Shown in pieces: positions 34,584-42,018 of a stretch of 48,458 bases of DNA (within the stretch, counting starts at the first letter, position 1; every line of letters starts with the position of its first letter). Where the stretch lies: assembly GCA_023269615.1 (NCBI GenBank), contig JAHFSY010000034.1, positions 1 through 48,458 of the forward strand. The letters are read 5' to 3'. A program made the translations under genes and the position numbers. The notes below the pieces were generated by a model. It saw only the letters and a program-made list of their open reading frames with translations, ran no database searches and had not been told where the DNA came from. The stretch is from Verrucomicrobiota bacterium. Lineage in GTDB: Bacteria > Verrucomicrobiota > Verrucomicrobiia > JABWAM01.

Positions 34584-35713
34584 AAACACGACTGATTCCC
34601 AAACGGATCGAAATTCTCTCGGGCGGGCCATTTACAAAAACGGTTTTTCCGTTCCCGTTCCGGTTCCGGTCCCCATCGGACCGCGCCGCGCTCACTCTGC
34701 GAAAACGATATCGGCTCATCGAGGTCGCGGGGGAGGGGACGGATTTTGACCGGGCGCGACGGCTGAAGAGTTGGGTGCGTCGCCAATGGAATCACGGTTA
34801 CGAGGGCGAAGGGGAACAGGATTCGAAGTCGCAGGATGCCCTCGACATCCTTGACCGTGCCCGACGGGGAAGCGAGTTCTCATGTTGGTATTTTCGTCGG
34901 ACCCTGGTGCAGGCGTGCCTGGCCATCGGACTTCCCGCCCGTGAACTGGGAGTCTGTCGCAAACGAGCCGATTTTCCCGACGGCATCGGGCTCAACACTT
35001 CGCACGCGGTTTCCGAGGTCTACTGTCGTGATCTCCGGAAATGGGTGATGATGGATGCTGACGCCAACGCGTTCTACACCGTGAAGGGTGTTCCAGCGAG
35101 CGCGCTGGACGTTCATAGCGCATGGCTTAGGGAGCGGGGACGGACGGTCCGACAGGTGCTCGACAAACCCCTGTTTGTCTATCCCTCCCATTCGCCGTTC
35201 TGGGATGACAAAACCATGCGCGGAGTCTGGCGGGATTTTACGCGCCACCGAACGGTTGATTATTATGATCATGTCTTCACGCACTTGCTGAACGGGTTTC
35301 CGGAACCGCATGGGAAGATCGGACAAAAATTCCTTTGGTACGTGGGGAAGCGCCCGCCACTGCTCTGCATGAATTACCATGGCAACGACCTCGACCGGTT
35401 TCTCTTCGTGGAAGAGGAATCCCATTTCAATTGGCCACTGCAACAGACGTTTCTCATCGCGGCCATGAAGCCGGGTACGCCCTCGGACCAGGTTGAACTG
35501 CGATTCGACCATACGATGCCCTTTTTCGACCGCTTCGAGTTCAGCCTTGGACGCCAGCCGTTTTGTCGTGTGCGCGGGGATCGACTTCGCTTCACATGCC
35601 CGGCGGGAAGGACCCGTGTTCGGGCACGGTGCGTTGATTGTTTTGGCCGGCCTGGTCATGAGGCCGTGCTCAATCTCGAATTGAAACCGCTGCCATCCCA
35701 CAGAAAAGCATGA
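34580..35713 (+). CDS. transglutaminase-like protein
   Basis: 377-aa protein with a transglutaminase/protease-like core at about 50-165. Candidate triad: Cys in SEFSCWYFRRTLVQACLAIG (near 101), His in NTSHAVSEVYCRDLRKWVMM (near 141), and Asp in MMDADANAFYTV (near 158). The C-terminal 200 residues are beta-rich and unassigned. No signal peptide. The start overlaps the preceding stop as ATGA, so it is translationally coupled to a sugar-processing gene, an unusual setting. Family members crosslink or cleave peptide bonds, or act as amidases. A role on a peptide- or amide-bearing glycan is possible. Confidence 0.72.
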   Translation: MKTRLIPKRIEILSGGPFTKTVFPFPFRFRSPSDRAALTLRKRYRLIEVAGEGTDFDRARRLKSWVRRQWNHGYEGEGEQDSKSQDALDILDRARRGSEFSCWYFRRTLVQACLAIGLPARELGVCRKRADFPDGIGLNTSHAVSEVYCRDLRKWVMMDADANAFYTVKGVPASALDVHSAWLRERGRTVRQVLDKPLFVYPSHSPFWDDKTMRGVWRDFTRHRTVDYYDHVFTHLLNGFPEPHGKIGQKFLWYVGKRPPLLCMNYHGNDLDRFLFVEEESHFNWPLQQTFLIAAMKPGTPSDQVELRFDHTMPFFDRFEFSLGRQPFCRVRGDRLRFTCPAGRTRVRARCVDCFGRPGHEAVLNLELKPLPSHRKA

Positions 35714-35718
35714 GAGAA

Positions 35719-35866
35719 GCCACGGATGAAACACGGATTGACACGGATGACGCTGTTTTGGCGCCGCCAAAACAGCGTGGTTTGCCCTGCATCATGATGA
35801 GCCCCACCAGTGTTCGCCGTGGCGAACACTGGTTTGTCTGTGTTCCATCCGTGTTTCATCTGTGGC
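35719..35866. repeat. three-armed palindromic repeat element
   Basis: Imperfect outer arms 35719-35744 and 35840-35866 (GCCACGGATGAAACACGGAT against its complement; two mismatches and one gap) enclose two perfect hairpins: 35751-35777 (CGCTGTTTTGGCG/CGCCAAAACAGCG) and 35807-35832 (CCAGTGTTCGCC/GGCGAACACTGG). It has the same stem-with-two-hairpins design as 4041-4154, but its sequence is only partly related. It separates two genes of one operon. Confidence 0.85.
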
Positions 35867-35882
35867 CAAAATTCTTGATCTC

Positions 35883-37103
35883 ATGAAGCCCACACAGCCA
35901 ACTCCCATCGGAGTCCGCGATCGTGAGCTATGGGAACGCGCCATGCGGGTGATTCCATGGGGCACCCAGACGAATGCGAAACGGCGTCCCGACGAGTTGG
36001 CGGATGTGATGCCGTCATTTCTTTGTCGTGGCGAAGGTTGCCGGGTGTGGGATGCCGATGGCCGCGTTTATCTGGATTACGGATGCTCCCTTGGCCCGAT
36101 TATTTTGGGCCATGGCCATCCCGCGGTCATTCAGGCAGTCAACCGGCAACTGAAAGATGGCGTTCTATTTTCAATGGCCAGTCCGCTGGAAGTCGAGGTG
36201 GCCGAAATGATTCAGAAAATGGTCCCATGCGCGGAGCGCGTTCGATTTCTGAAAACGGGGGCGGATGCGAATGCAGCCTGTGTGCGGCTGGCTCGTGCGG
36301 TGACCGGACGGGATCTGATTATTGCCACCGGTTATCATGGTTGGCCTGATTCTTTCATGACCGATCAGCCCGGCGTACCGGAAGCGGTCCGCGCCCTGAC
36401 CGTGCGATGTCCTTTTGGAGACGCCGATTCGGTGGCGCAGGCATTCGAGAAATTCCCGGGCCGGATTGCCGCCGTGCTCACGGTTCCCTATCATTGGATG
36501 GGAGAGCCTTCCAAAGATTATCTGAAGACCCTTCGTGAACTGACCCGTCAACAGGGCGCTTTGTTGATTTTTGATGAAGTCCTGACAGGGTTTCGGTTGG
36601 CACAGGGGGGCGCACAGGAATACTTTGGCGTGACACCGGATCTTGCCTCCGTCGCAAAGGCCTTTGCCAACGGTTTTCCCCTGTCGGCTTTCGTCGGAGT
36701 CAAGGAGGTGATGGAAGAGGGATTGCGAAAAACGATTGTGACCACAACCTATGCGGGAGAAACACTTTCATTGGCCGCGGCCCGCGCGACTCTCGAGACG
36801 ATGCGGTTCGAGCCGGTTCATTCGCATTTGTGGAGAATGGGAGAAAAGCTGATGAAGGGTCTCGCCGCGATTCTTCGCGAGAAGAAAGTGCCCGCCACGG
36901 TGAAAGGGTTGCCTCCGCATTTCCATGTGGTTTTCGAAAGCGGCGATCCCGGGAAGGACCGCCTGTTGGAACTGCGGTTGATCCGGGAACTCATGCAACG
37001 CGGCATCTTTTGCGTCAATCGCTGGATGCTGTCCTACAGCCATCGCGATCAAGAGATCGAGGAAACGCTTGCGGTCGCGGAGGAGGCAGTCGATAAACTA
37101 TGA
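35883..37103 (+). CDS. class III aminotransferase, glutamate-1-semialdehyde-aminomutase-like
   Basis: 406-aa PLP enzyme. Landmarks: FLCRGEGCRVWDADGRVYLD near 40, GPIILGHGHP near 70, FLKTGADANAACVRLARA near 122, LLIFDEVLTGFRL with the PLP-nitrogen Asp near 227, and SVAKAFANGFPLSAFVG with the Schiff-base Lys near 257. It resembles HemL but lies in a glycan operon and lacks the usual HemL N-terminus, so an amino-sugar or nucleotide-sugar aminotransferase is as likely as tetrapyrrole synthesis; I give no symbol. A GTG at 35862 in frame falls inside the palindromic element, so ATG 35883 is preferred. It overlaps the next gene by 4 bp. Confidence 0.85.
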   Translation: MKPTQPTPIGVRDRELWERAMRVIPWGTQTNAKRRPDELADVMPSFLCRGEGCRVWDADGRVYLDYGCSLGPIILGHGHPAVIQAVNRQLKDGVLFSMASPLEVEVAEMIQKMVPCAERVRFLKTGADANAACVRLARAVTGRDLIIATGYHGWPDSFMTDQPGVPEAVRALTVRCPFGDADSVAQAFEKFPGRIAAVLTVPYHWMGEPSKDYLKTLRELTRQQGALLIFDEVLTGFRLAQGGAQEYFGVTPDLASVAKAFANGFPLSAFVGVKEVMEEGLRKTIVTTTYAGETLSLAAARATLETMRFEPVHSHLWRMGEKLMKGLAAILREKKVPATVKGLPPHFHVVFESGDPGKDRLLELRLIRELMQRGIFCVNRWMLSYSHRDQEIEETLAVAEEAVDKL

Positions 37104-38830
37104 GCAACTGGGCGCGTCATCCGATTCTTTGTCTGTACCGCGGTCCTGAGACGCCCTGGTGCCGCTTCTTTGATGAATTGCTCATTCAGGAGGGCTATCT
37201 GAGCTTCGATTCCTTTGAACTGGATTCCCTGGTGGATCTGGAGCAAGCGCTCGACGGTCGCGCCTTGTTGGTTCTCGGCGCAAGTGAGCTTCATGCCCGG
37301 GAAATTGAGTTGATACGGAAATTTATCCGCGGTGGCGGCAAAGCGATCCTGCTCAGGCCGATCGCCCAACTTGTCGAAGCGCTCGACCTTCCGGTGGAAG
37401 AAAAACCGGGTGGATCTTACGGCGTGGGCAATTGCTACAGCGTCGCTCCGCCGGGATATCTTGAATTGGGCGAACATCCCTGGGCCGGGCATCACGCCGG
37501 CGTCTGGCTTCAATGTCACGCCCACACCTCCCTGTGGAAAATTCGCGGAGCAAGTTCTATTGCCCAATATGGATCCCAAAGAGGCGCTCCTTCCACTTAC
37601 TCCGCCATCATTGAACAGGAATGTGGTGAAGGGCATCTCACCATCTTTTGGTTCGACCCTGGCACCACGCTCGTCTTGATGCGGCAGGGCGATCCGCGCC
37701 TGGCTTCGACGGGACACTCCCCCGATGCCGATGCGGATGGGATGCACAAGAGTCCCGGGTTGTTCTACGGCCATCTGGATTATCAACTCCGTTTGATTCC
37801 CCAAGCGGACATTCTTGCGGACCTGGTTGTCGGAATCATTCGTGGGATGACGGATTCCAGCCTACCGTTGGCTCGTCTCTGGCATCTGCCTCAAAACGCG
37901 ACGGCTCTGACCCTGGTTGACGGGGACTCGGATGGTTTTCACTGGAATTACTATGATGCCCTTGTCGCGCCGCTCCAGGAAGCGGGTATTCCATTTTCGT
38001 TGAACCTTCACCCTGATGATTTCAGCAAGATGGATCGTGCCGCATCCCGTCGCATCTTTGACGCTGGCAACGATCTTGAGCTGCATTACTGGGTTGGAAC
38101 TCAGTTGGGCACGATCGAGGATGCCGCAAAAAACATCCCGGTGCAGCATCGGGTCTTCAAGGAAATCACCGGGGGAATCGGCTCCGTCGGTTCCCGCGGG
38201 CATTCGTTCGTCTGGCCGGGTTACACCGAGGTGGCCGAGATTCTGTCGAAGGAAGGATTTCGACTCGAGACCAGTTTCGCATCCTTTCGCGGTTACCAGT
38301 CCGGTTACGTTAATGGATCGGGAAGAGCAGCGCGGTTCATGACGTTGGAGGGTCGTTTTTTGGAAATCTCGCAACAATCGACGATCTTCATGGATGACAT
38401 CGTCTTCTCTTCGAAGAGCCTTTTGCCCCCCTTGACGCCCGACGCGGCCTACAAGCAGTTGGTTCGCTTTTATGATGATGCGGCAACCCGGTATCATGGA
38501 GTCATCACCACCTCACTGCATCCCGGGCAGTACACGCCGAAAAGTTATGGCGACGGCATGACCGCGATCCGCCAGGCCATTCTGGATTCCACCAAAAAAC
38601 ATCGGTTGCCCGCGCTGACCGTAAGGGCTTGGGCGGGCTTTCAGGAGGCGAGGAGGCTTGTGGATTTGTCCTGGAACGGAAAAGCGTGGCGTGTGCAAAC
38701 AAAGTCGCCCATCCCAGGCCTGACGTGTCACCTGCCATCGGAAAGTGGCGAAACCCAGCGGCAGGGGCTTTCATGGAAAGCGGTGACGAAGGATTACGCA
38801 TGCGGGGAATCATCAGCGCCATTTGCGTAA
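37100..38830 (+). CDS. amidotransferase-like / polysaccharide-deacetylase-like two-domain protein
   Basis: 576-aa protein. The N-terminal part (1-250) looks like a class I glutamine-amidotransferase/ThuA-type Rossmann domain (ALLVLGASELHAREIELIRK, FIRGGGKAILLR), but no Cys-His-Glu triad is evident. The C-terminal part (about 255-500) resembles NodB/polysaccharide deacetylases: NATALTLVDGDSDGFHWNYY gives the candidate metal/base Asp residues, LELHYWVGTQ replaces the usual HxxxH, and TTSLHPGQYTPKSY gives a later His. Catalysis is uncertain because the metal motif is incomplete. It overlaps the aminotransferase stop as ATGA and is followed after 34 bp by a second deacetylase-like gene. Confidence 0.65.
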   Translation: MSNWARHPILCLYRGPETPWCRFFDELLIQEGYLSFDSFELDSLVDLEQALDGRALLVLGASELHAREIELIRKFIRGGGKAILLRPIAQLVEALDLPVEEKPGGSYGVGNCYSVAPPGYLELGEHPWAGHHAGVWLQCHAHTSLWKIRGASSIAQYGSQRGAPSTYSAIIEQECGEGHLTIFWFDPGTTLVLMRQGDPRLASTGHSPDADADGMHKSPGLFYGHLDYQLRLIPQADILADLVVGIIRGMTDSSLPLARLWHLPQNATALTLVDGDSDGFHWNYYDALVAPLQEAGIPFSLNLHPDDFSKMDRAASRRIFDAGNDLELHYWVGTQLGTIEDAAKNIPVQHRVFKEITGGIGSVGSRGHSFVWPGYTEVAEILSKEGFRLETSFASFRGYQSGYVNGSGRAARFMTLEGRFLEISQQSTIFMDDIVFSSKSLLPPLTPDAAYKQLVRFYDDAATRYHGVITTSLHPGQYTPKSYGDGMTAIRQAILDSTKKHRLPALTVRAWAGFQEARRLVDLSWNGKAWRVQTKSPIPGLTCHLPSESGETQRQGLSWKAVTKDYACGESSAPFA

Positions 38831-38864
38831 AACCGGTTTTGAAAGCGCCCTCCTGCCATTCAAG

Positions 38865-39791
38865 ATGAAAACCAAGTTGTACGTTTGTTTTACCATGGAC
38901 GTGGAGCGGATCAAGCCGTTGTGCCCGCCCGGGGGACCACCCACGTGGGAATGGGCCGAGCTTTGCGTCCGATCCTACTGCGAGTCCCTGCTCGCCCTCG
39001 GGTTCCCGGCGACGCTGTTCATCGTGCCCGACACCGCCGAGAAACAGGCGCACATCTTCCAGCAGCTGCGCGGGGAAGGCCACGAATGTGGGTTGCACAT
39101 TCATCCCCAGGGTTGGGGCGACAACTACAAGAACCCCGATTCCCACGATTACCTTGGCGGCTATACCGGCGAGCAGCAGTTTGAAATGCTCGGGCGCGCC
39201 AAAAATCAATGGGCCAGCGCGATGGGGGTCGCCCCAAAAACGTTTCGCGCGGGAAATTTCTCCGCCAACGACGAGACGTTCCGTGTCCTCGATGCACTTC
39301 AATTTCAATCAAGCAGCACCAGCCAGCCGGGACGCGTTGTGCCGGGATTCAAGGCGGTCTGGCAGGGTGCCACGCGGGGCGTCCATCGCGCGCACCGGAG
39401 TTTCCGCCTGATCGAGGGTGATCTGGACCTGGTCGAGGTCCCTGCGACCGTGGATGCCACACGGACCGATCATTGGACTGGCGTGGGAGATGCCCGTCTC
39501 GAGGACTGGGAAGCGCCGGATATCCTCCACGCCATCAAAAATTCCCTGGAATGGCAGGTCGCGAATCATGCCACGATCCATCATCTCTGCCTCTTCACCC
39601 ACAACTACGCGCAATTCGAACCGAAGGACCACGACGGTCCTTTCGGACGGAGCCGGTTGGCGGTCTTGAAAGCCGTCATCGAAGCGATCCCGGATCTGGC
39701 GGCCCGGCATGGATGGTCCGTGGAAGGATGCACCCTGTCGGCCCTGCGGCAGCATTATCTCGACCTGCAAAAACCGCTGCGGACATCCTGA
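38865..39791 (+). CDS. polysaccharide deacetylase (NodB-like) family protein
   Basis: 308-aa protein. Motif 1, YVCFTMDVERIKP, provides the catalytic and metal Asp residues near the N-terminus. Motif 2, HECGLHIHPQGWG near residue 85, holds two His. RAGNFSANDETFRVLDALQF near 140 corresponds to motif 3 with the conserved Arg, and LCLFTHNYAQFEP near 255 has the late His. ATG 38865 was chosen because it precedes motif 1 directly and the longer frame overlaps the previous stop codon without similarity. No signal peptide. Last gene of the unit. It probably removes acetyl or formyl groups from a sugar; the substrate is unknown. Confidence 0.82.
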   Translation: MKTKLYVCFTMDVERIKPLCPPGGPPTWEWAELCVRSYCESLLALGFPATLFIVPDTAEKQAHIFQQLRGEGHECGLHIHPQGWGDNYKNPDSHDYLGGYTGEQQFEMLGRAKNQWASAMGVAPKTFRAGNFSANDETFRVLDALQFQSSSTSQPGRVVPGFKAVWQGATRGVHRAHRSFRLIEGDLDLVEVPATVDATRTDHWTGVGDARLEDWEAPDILHAIKNSLEWQVANHATIHHLCLFTHNYAQFEPKDHDGPFGRSRLAVLKAVIEAIPDLAARHGWSVEGCTLSALRQHYLDLQKPLRTS

Positions 39792-39857
39792 TTTTGGAAC
39801 GGGAATCTGTCCCGGGTGGGGTGGCTACAATACCGCCCCGTTTTATGGTGCAGAGCC

Positions 39858-39928
39858 CTACCCGACATGGATTCGAACCATGACTAAAGGCTCCAAAGGC
39901 CTCTGTGCTACCGTTACACCATCGGGTA
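39858..39928 (-). tRNA. tRNA-Gln (anticodon TTG)
   Basis: A 71-nt cloverleaf on the minus strand. The acceptor stem TACCCGA pairs with TCGGGTA, followed by discriminator G and no encoded CCA. The anticodon stem GAGGC/GCCTT carries loop CTTTGGA, anticodon TTG. The T arm is CATGG-TTCGAAT-CCATG. The D arm contains GGTGTAACGGTAGCAC. It lies 66 bp past the end of the deacetylase gene on the opposite strand. Confidence 0.95.
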
Positions 39929-40010
39929 TGGACGTAAGCGCGATGACTATACGCAGCTTCTGGTCGGATGCCAATGAGAAGAATTTCGGGGAAGACGTGC
40001 CATTCCGTCC

Positions 40011-40072
40011 GTAGCCGGAGTCGCAAGAATTTGGAGTGCGAGGAGAGGCCAAATTCTTGCGAATTCGGCTAC
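40011..40072. repeat. GTAGCCG-type inverted repeat, copy 1
   Basis: 24-bp arms 40011-40034 and 40049-40072 (ending in CGCAAGAATTTGG toward the loop) match in 22 positions, with a 14-nt loop. It ends 4 bp before the pckG stop codon on the other strand, where it could act as a 3' hairpin. A related element is at 41897-41952. Confidence 0.88.
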
Positions 40073-40076
40073 GAAT

Positions 40077-41852
40077 TTAGAGCCTCGAGATCAGCAGCTC
40101 CCGCTGGAAGATCAGTTCCTTGGGTAGGTAGGGGTAGAGCTTGATGAAGAGTTCGTCCTGCAGGATCACTTCCTTTTTCCATTCATTCATGTCGATGGAC
40201 TGCACCTGCTCGAACATGTCGTGGGTGTAATTCTTCATGCCGGTGAGGTCGAAATTTTCCGCGCGCGGCACCCATCCGAGCGGGGTTTCCTGCGCGCCGA
40301 TCCGGCCGTGACAGCGGTCCACGATCCATTTCAGGACGCGCATGTTTTCTCCAAAACCGGGCCACATGAAGTTGCCCTGCTCGTTCTTGCGAAACCAGTT
40401 TACGCTGAAAATTTTCGGCGGATACTTGATGTGCTTCCGCATTTTCAGCCAGTGCGTGAAGTAATCCCCCATGTTGTAGCCGCAGAATGGAAGCATTGCC
40501 ATGGGGTCGCGTCGCACCTGGCCCACAGTGCCCGCGGCGGCGGCTGTTGTCTCCGACCCCATGGTTGCGCCTATGTAGACGCCATGGATCCAGTAGAAGG
40601 TCTGGTACACGAGGGGAACGGCACTGGCGCGACGCCCGCCAAAAATGATCCCGCTGATGGGCACCCCGCTCGGATCGTCGGCTTCGGGGGCAAGCGCCGG
40701 GTTGTTGCGCATCGGCGCGGTGAACCGGCTGTTGGGATGGGCCGCTTTTTCCTTGGAAGCGGGTGTCCATGGGTTACCCTTCCAGTCGAGCGCCTCCTTG
40801 GGCGGTTCGCCATCCTTTCCTTCCCACCAGACATCGCCATCGGGCGTGAGCGCCACGTTGGTGTAGATCGTGTCCCGGCTCATCGCCTCCATCGCGTTGG
40901 GATTCGATTTGCGGTTGGTGCCGGGGACCACCCCGAAGTAGCCGGCCTCGGGATTGATCGCGTAAAGGCGTCCATCGGCTCCGGGCCTCATCCACGCAAT
41001 GTCGTCGCCCACCGTCCAGATTTTCCATCCCTTGAAGTGCTCGGGCGGGATGAGCATGGCGAAGTTGGTTTTGCCGCACGAGCTGGGAAAGGCGGCGGCC
41101 ACAAATGTTTTTTCGCCGGCAGGGGATTCGACGCCAAGGATGAGCATGTGCTCGGCGAGCCAGCCTTCCTTCTCGCCCAGACACGAGCCGATGCGGAGGG
41201 CGAGGCATTTTTTCCCAAGCAGCACGTTTCCGCCGTAGGCCGAGCCGACGGAAATGATGGTGTTGTCCTGCGGAAAATGGGCGATGTACCGGCGTTCGGG
41301 ATTTACATCCAGCATGCAATGCAGGCCACGGTTGAAATCATTGCTGTCACCCAGATGCTCGAGGGCGACGTTGCCCATGCGCGTCATGATGCGCATGTTG
41401 AGGACGACGTAGATGGAATCCGTGAGTTCGATGCCCACCTTCGACATGGGTGAATTGGCCGGGCCCATGAGGTAGGGGACCACGTACATGGTGCGGCCCT
41501 TCATCGCCCCGTCGCAGAGGCCGTAAAGTTTGCGATACATTTCGGCCGGGGCGGCCCAGTTGTTCGTGGGGCCGGCATCTTCCTCAGAAGTTGAGCAGAT
41601 GTAGGTGCATGCCTCGACTCGTGCGACGTCGTTGGGATTGGAGCGATGATAATAGCAGCCGGGAAGTTTTTCCTGGTTGAGCTTGATGAGGATGCCGCGC
41701 TCAACGGCTTCCTGGGTCAGGATGTTTTTTTCCATTTCAGACCCACAGCACCAGAAAACGCGGTCCGGCTTGCAAAGCCTGGTCATTTCCCCGACCCATG
41801 CGAGGAGAGACGGGTTGTGGGTGTTGGGCTGGCCAGGCGGGGATGGGGTCAT
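40077..41852 (-). CDS. pckG: phosphoenolpyruvate carboxykinase (GTP)
   Basis: 591-aa cytosolic enzyme converting oxaloacetate plus GTP to PEP, GDP and CO2 for gluconeogenesis. GTP-type features: [20 protein letters not shown] near 80-99, [20 protein letters not shown] near 111-130, the P-loop with reactive Cys [12 protein letters not shown] (255-266), [13 protein letters not shown] with metal Asp near 282, and the guanine-binding region around [20 protein letters not shown]. Length is normal. It is bracketed by two members of the same palindromic repeat family. Together with malic enzyme and fumarase in the window, it links C4 acids with pyruvate and PEP. Confidence 0.96.
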   Translation of the reverse strand: MTPSPPGQPNTHNPSLLAWVGEMTRLCKPDRVFWCCGSEMEKNILTQEAVERGILIKLNQEKLPGCYYHRSNPNDVARVEACTYICSTSEEDAGPTNNWAAPAEMYRKLYGLCDGAMKGRTMYVVPYLMGPANSPMSKVGIELTDSIYVVLNMRIMTRMGNVALEHLGDSNDFNRGLHCMLDVNPERRYIAHFPQDNTIISVGSAYGGNVLLGKKCLALRIGSCLGEKEGWLAEHMLILGVESPAGEKTFVAAAFPSSCGKTNFAMLIPPEHFKGWKIWTVGDDIAWMRPGADGRLYAINPEAGYFGVVPGTNRKSNPNAMEAMSRDTIYTNVALTPDGDVWWEGKDGEPPKEALDWKGNPWTPASKEKAAHPNSRFTAPMRNNPALAPEADDPSGVPISGIIFGGRRASAVPLVYQTFYWIHGVYIGATMGSETTAAAAGTVGQVRRDPMAMLPFCGYNMGDYFTHWLKMRKHIKYPPKIFSVNWFRKNEQGNFMWPGFGENMRVLKWIVDRCHGRIGAQETPLGWVPRAENFDLTGMKNYTHDMFEQVQSIDMNEWKKEVILQDELFIKLYPYLPKELIFQRELLISRL

Positions 41853-41896
41853 GGCGACAGTTTAATTGGCCGCGTGCGAACGCTGCAAGCCGGGAT

Positions 41897-41952
41897 GTAG
41901 CTGCGTTCGCAAGAACGCGGCCCCCGGGCCAAACTCTGGCGAGTTCGGCTAC
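41897..41952. repeat. GTAGC-type inverted repeat, copy 2
   Basis: 26-bp imperfect arms 41897-41922 (GTAGCTGCGTTCGCAAGAAC) and 41927-41952 with a 4-nt loop. The consensus GTAGCYG..TTCGCAAGAA is shared with 40011-40072. It lies between the divergent pckG and helicase genes. Confidence 0.75.
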
Positions 41953-42018
41953 ATTCAAGAAGAGACCAAAAAATCCTGTTCATCCTGTTCAATTATCCGT
42001 CATGATCCGGAGCCGAAC

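Noticed and set aside
35862..35882. GTG start for the class III aminotransferase
   Set aside because: It falls within the right arm of the palindromic repeat. ATG 35883 is enough for the conserved fold.
35883..37103. Naming the aminotransferase hemL
   Set aside because: The fold and active-site Lys fit, but the glycan-operon setting and non-standard N-terminus make a sugar or other amino-transfer role equally likely.
40221..41453. 410-codon open frame on the plus strand opposite pckG
   Set aside because: Shadow of a confidently identified PEP carboxykinase gene.
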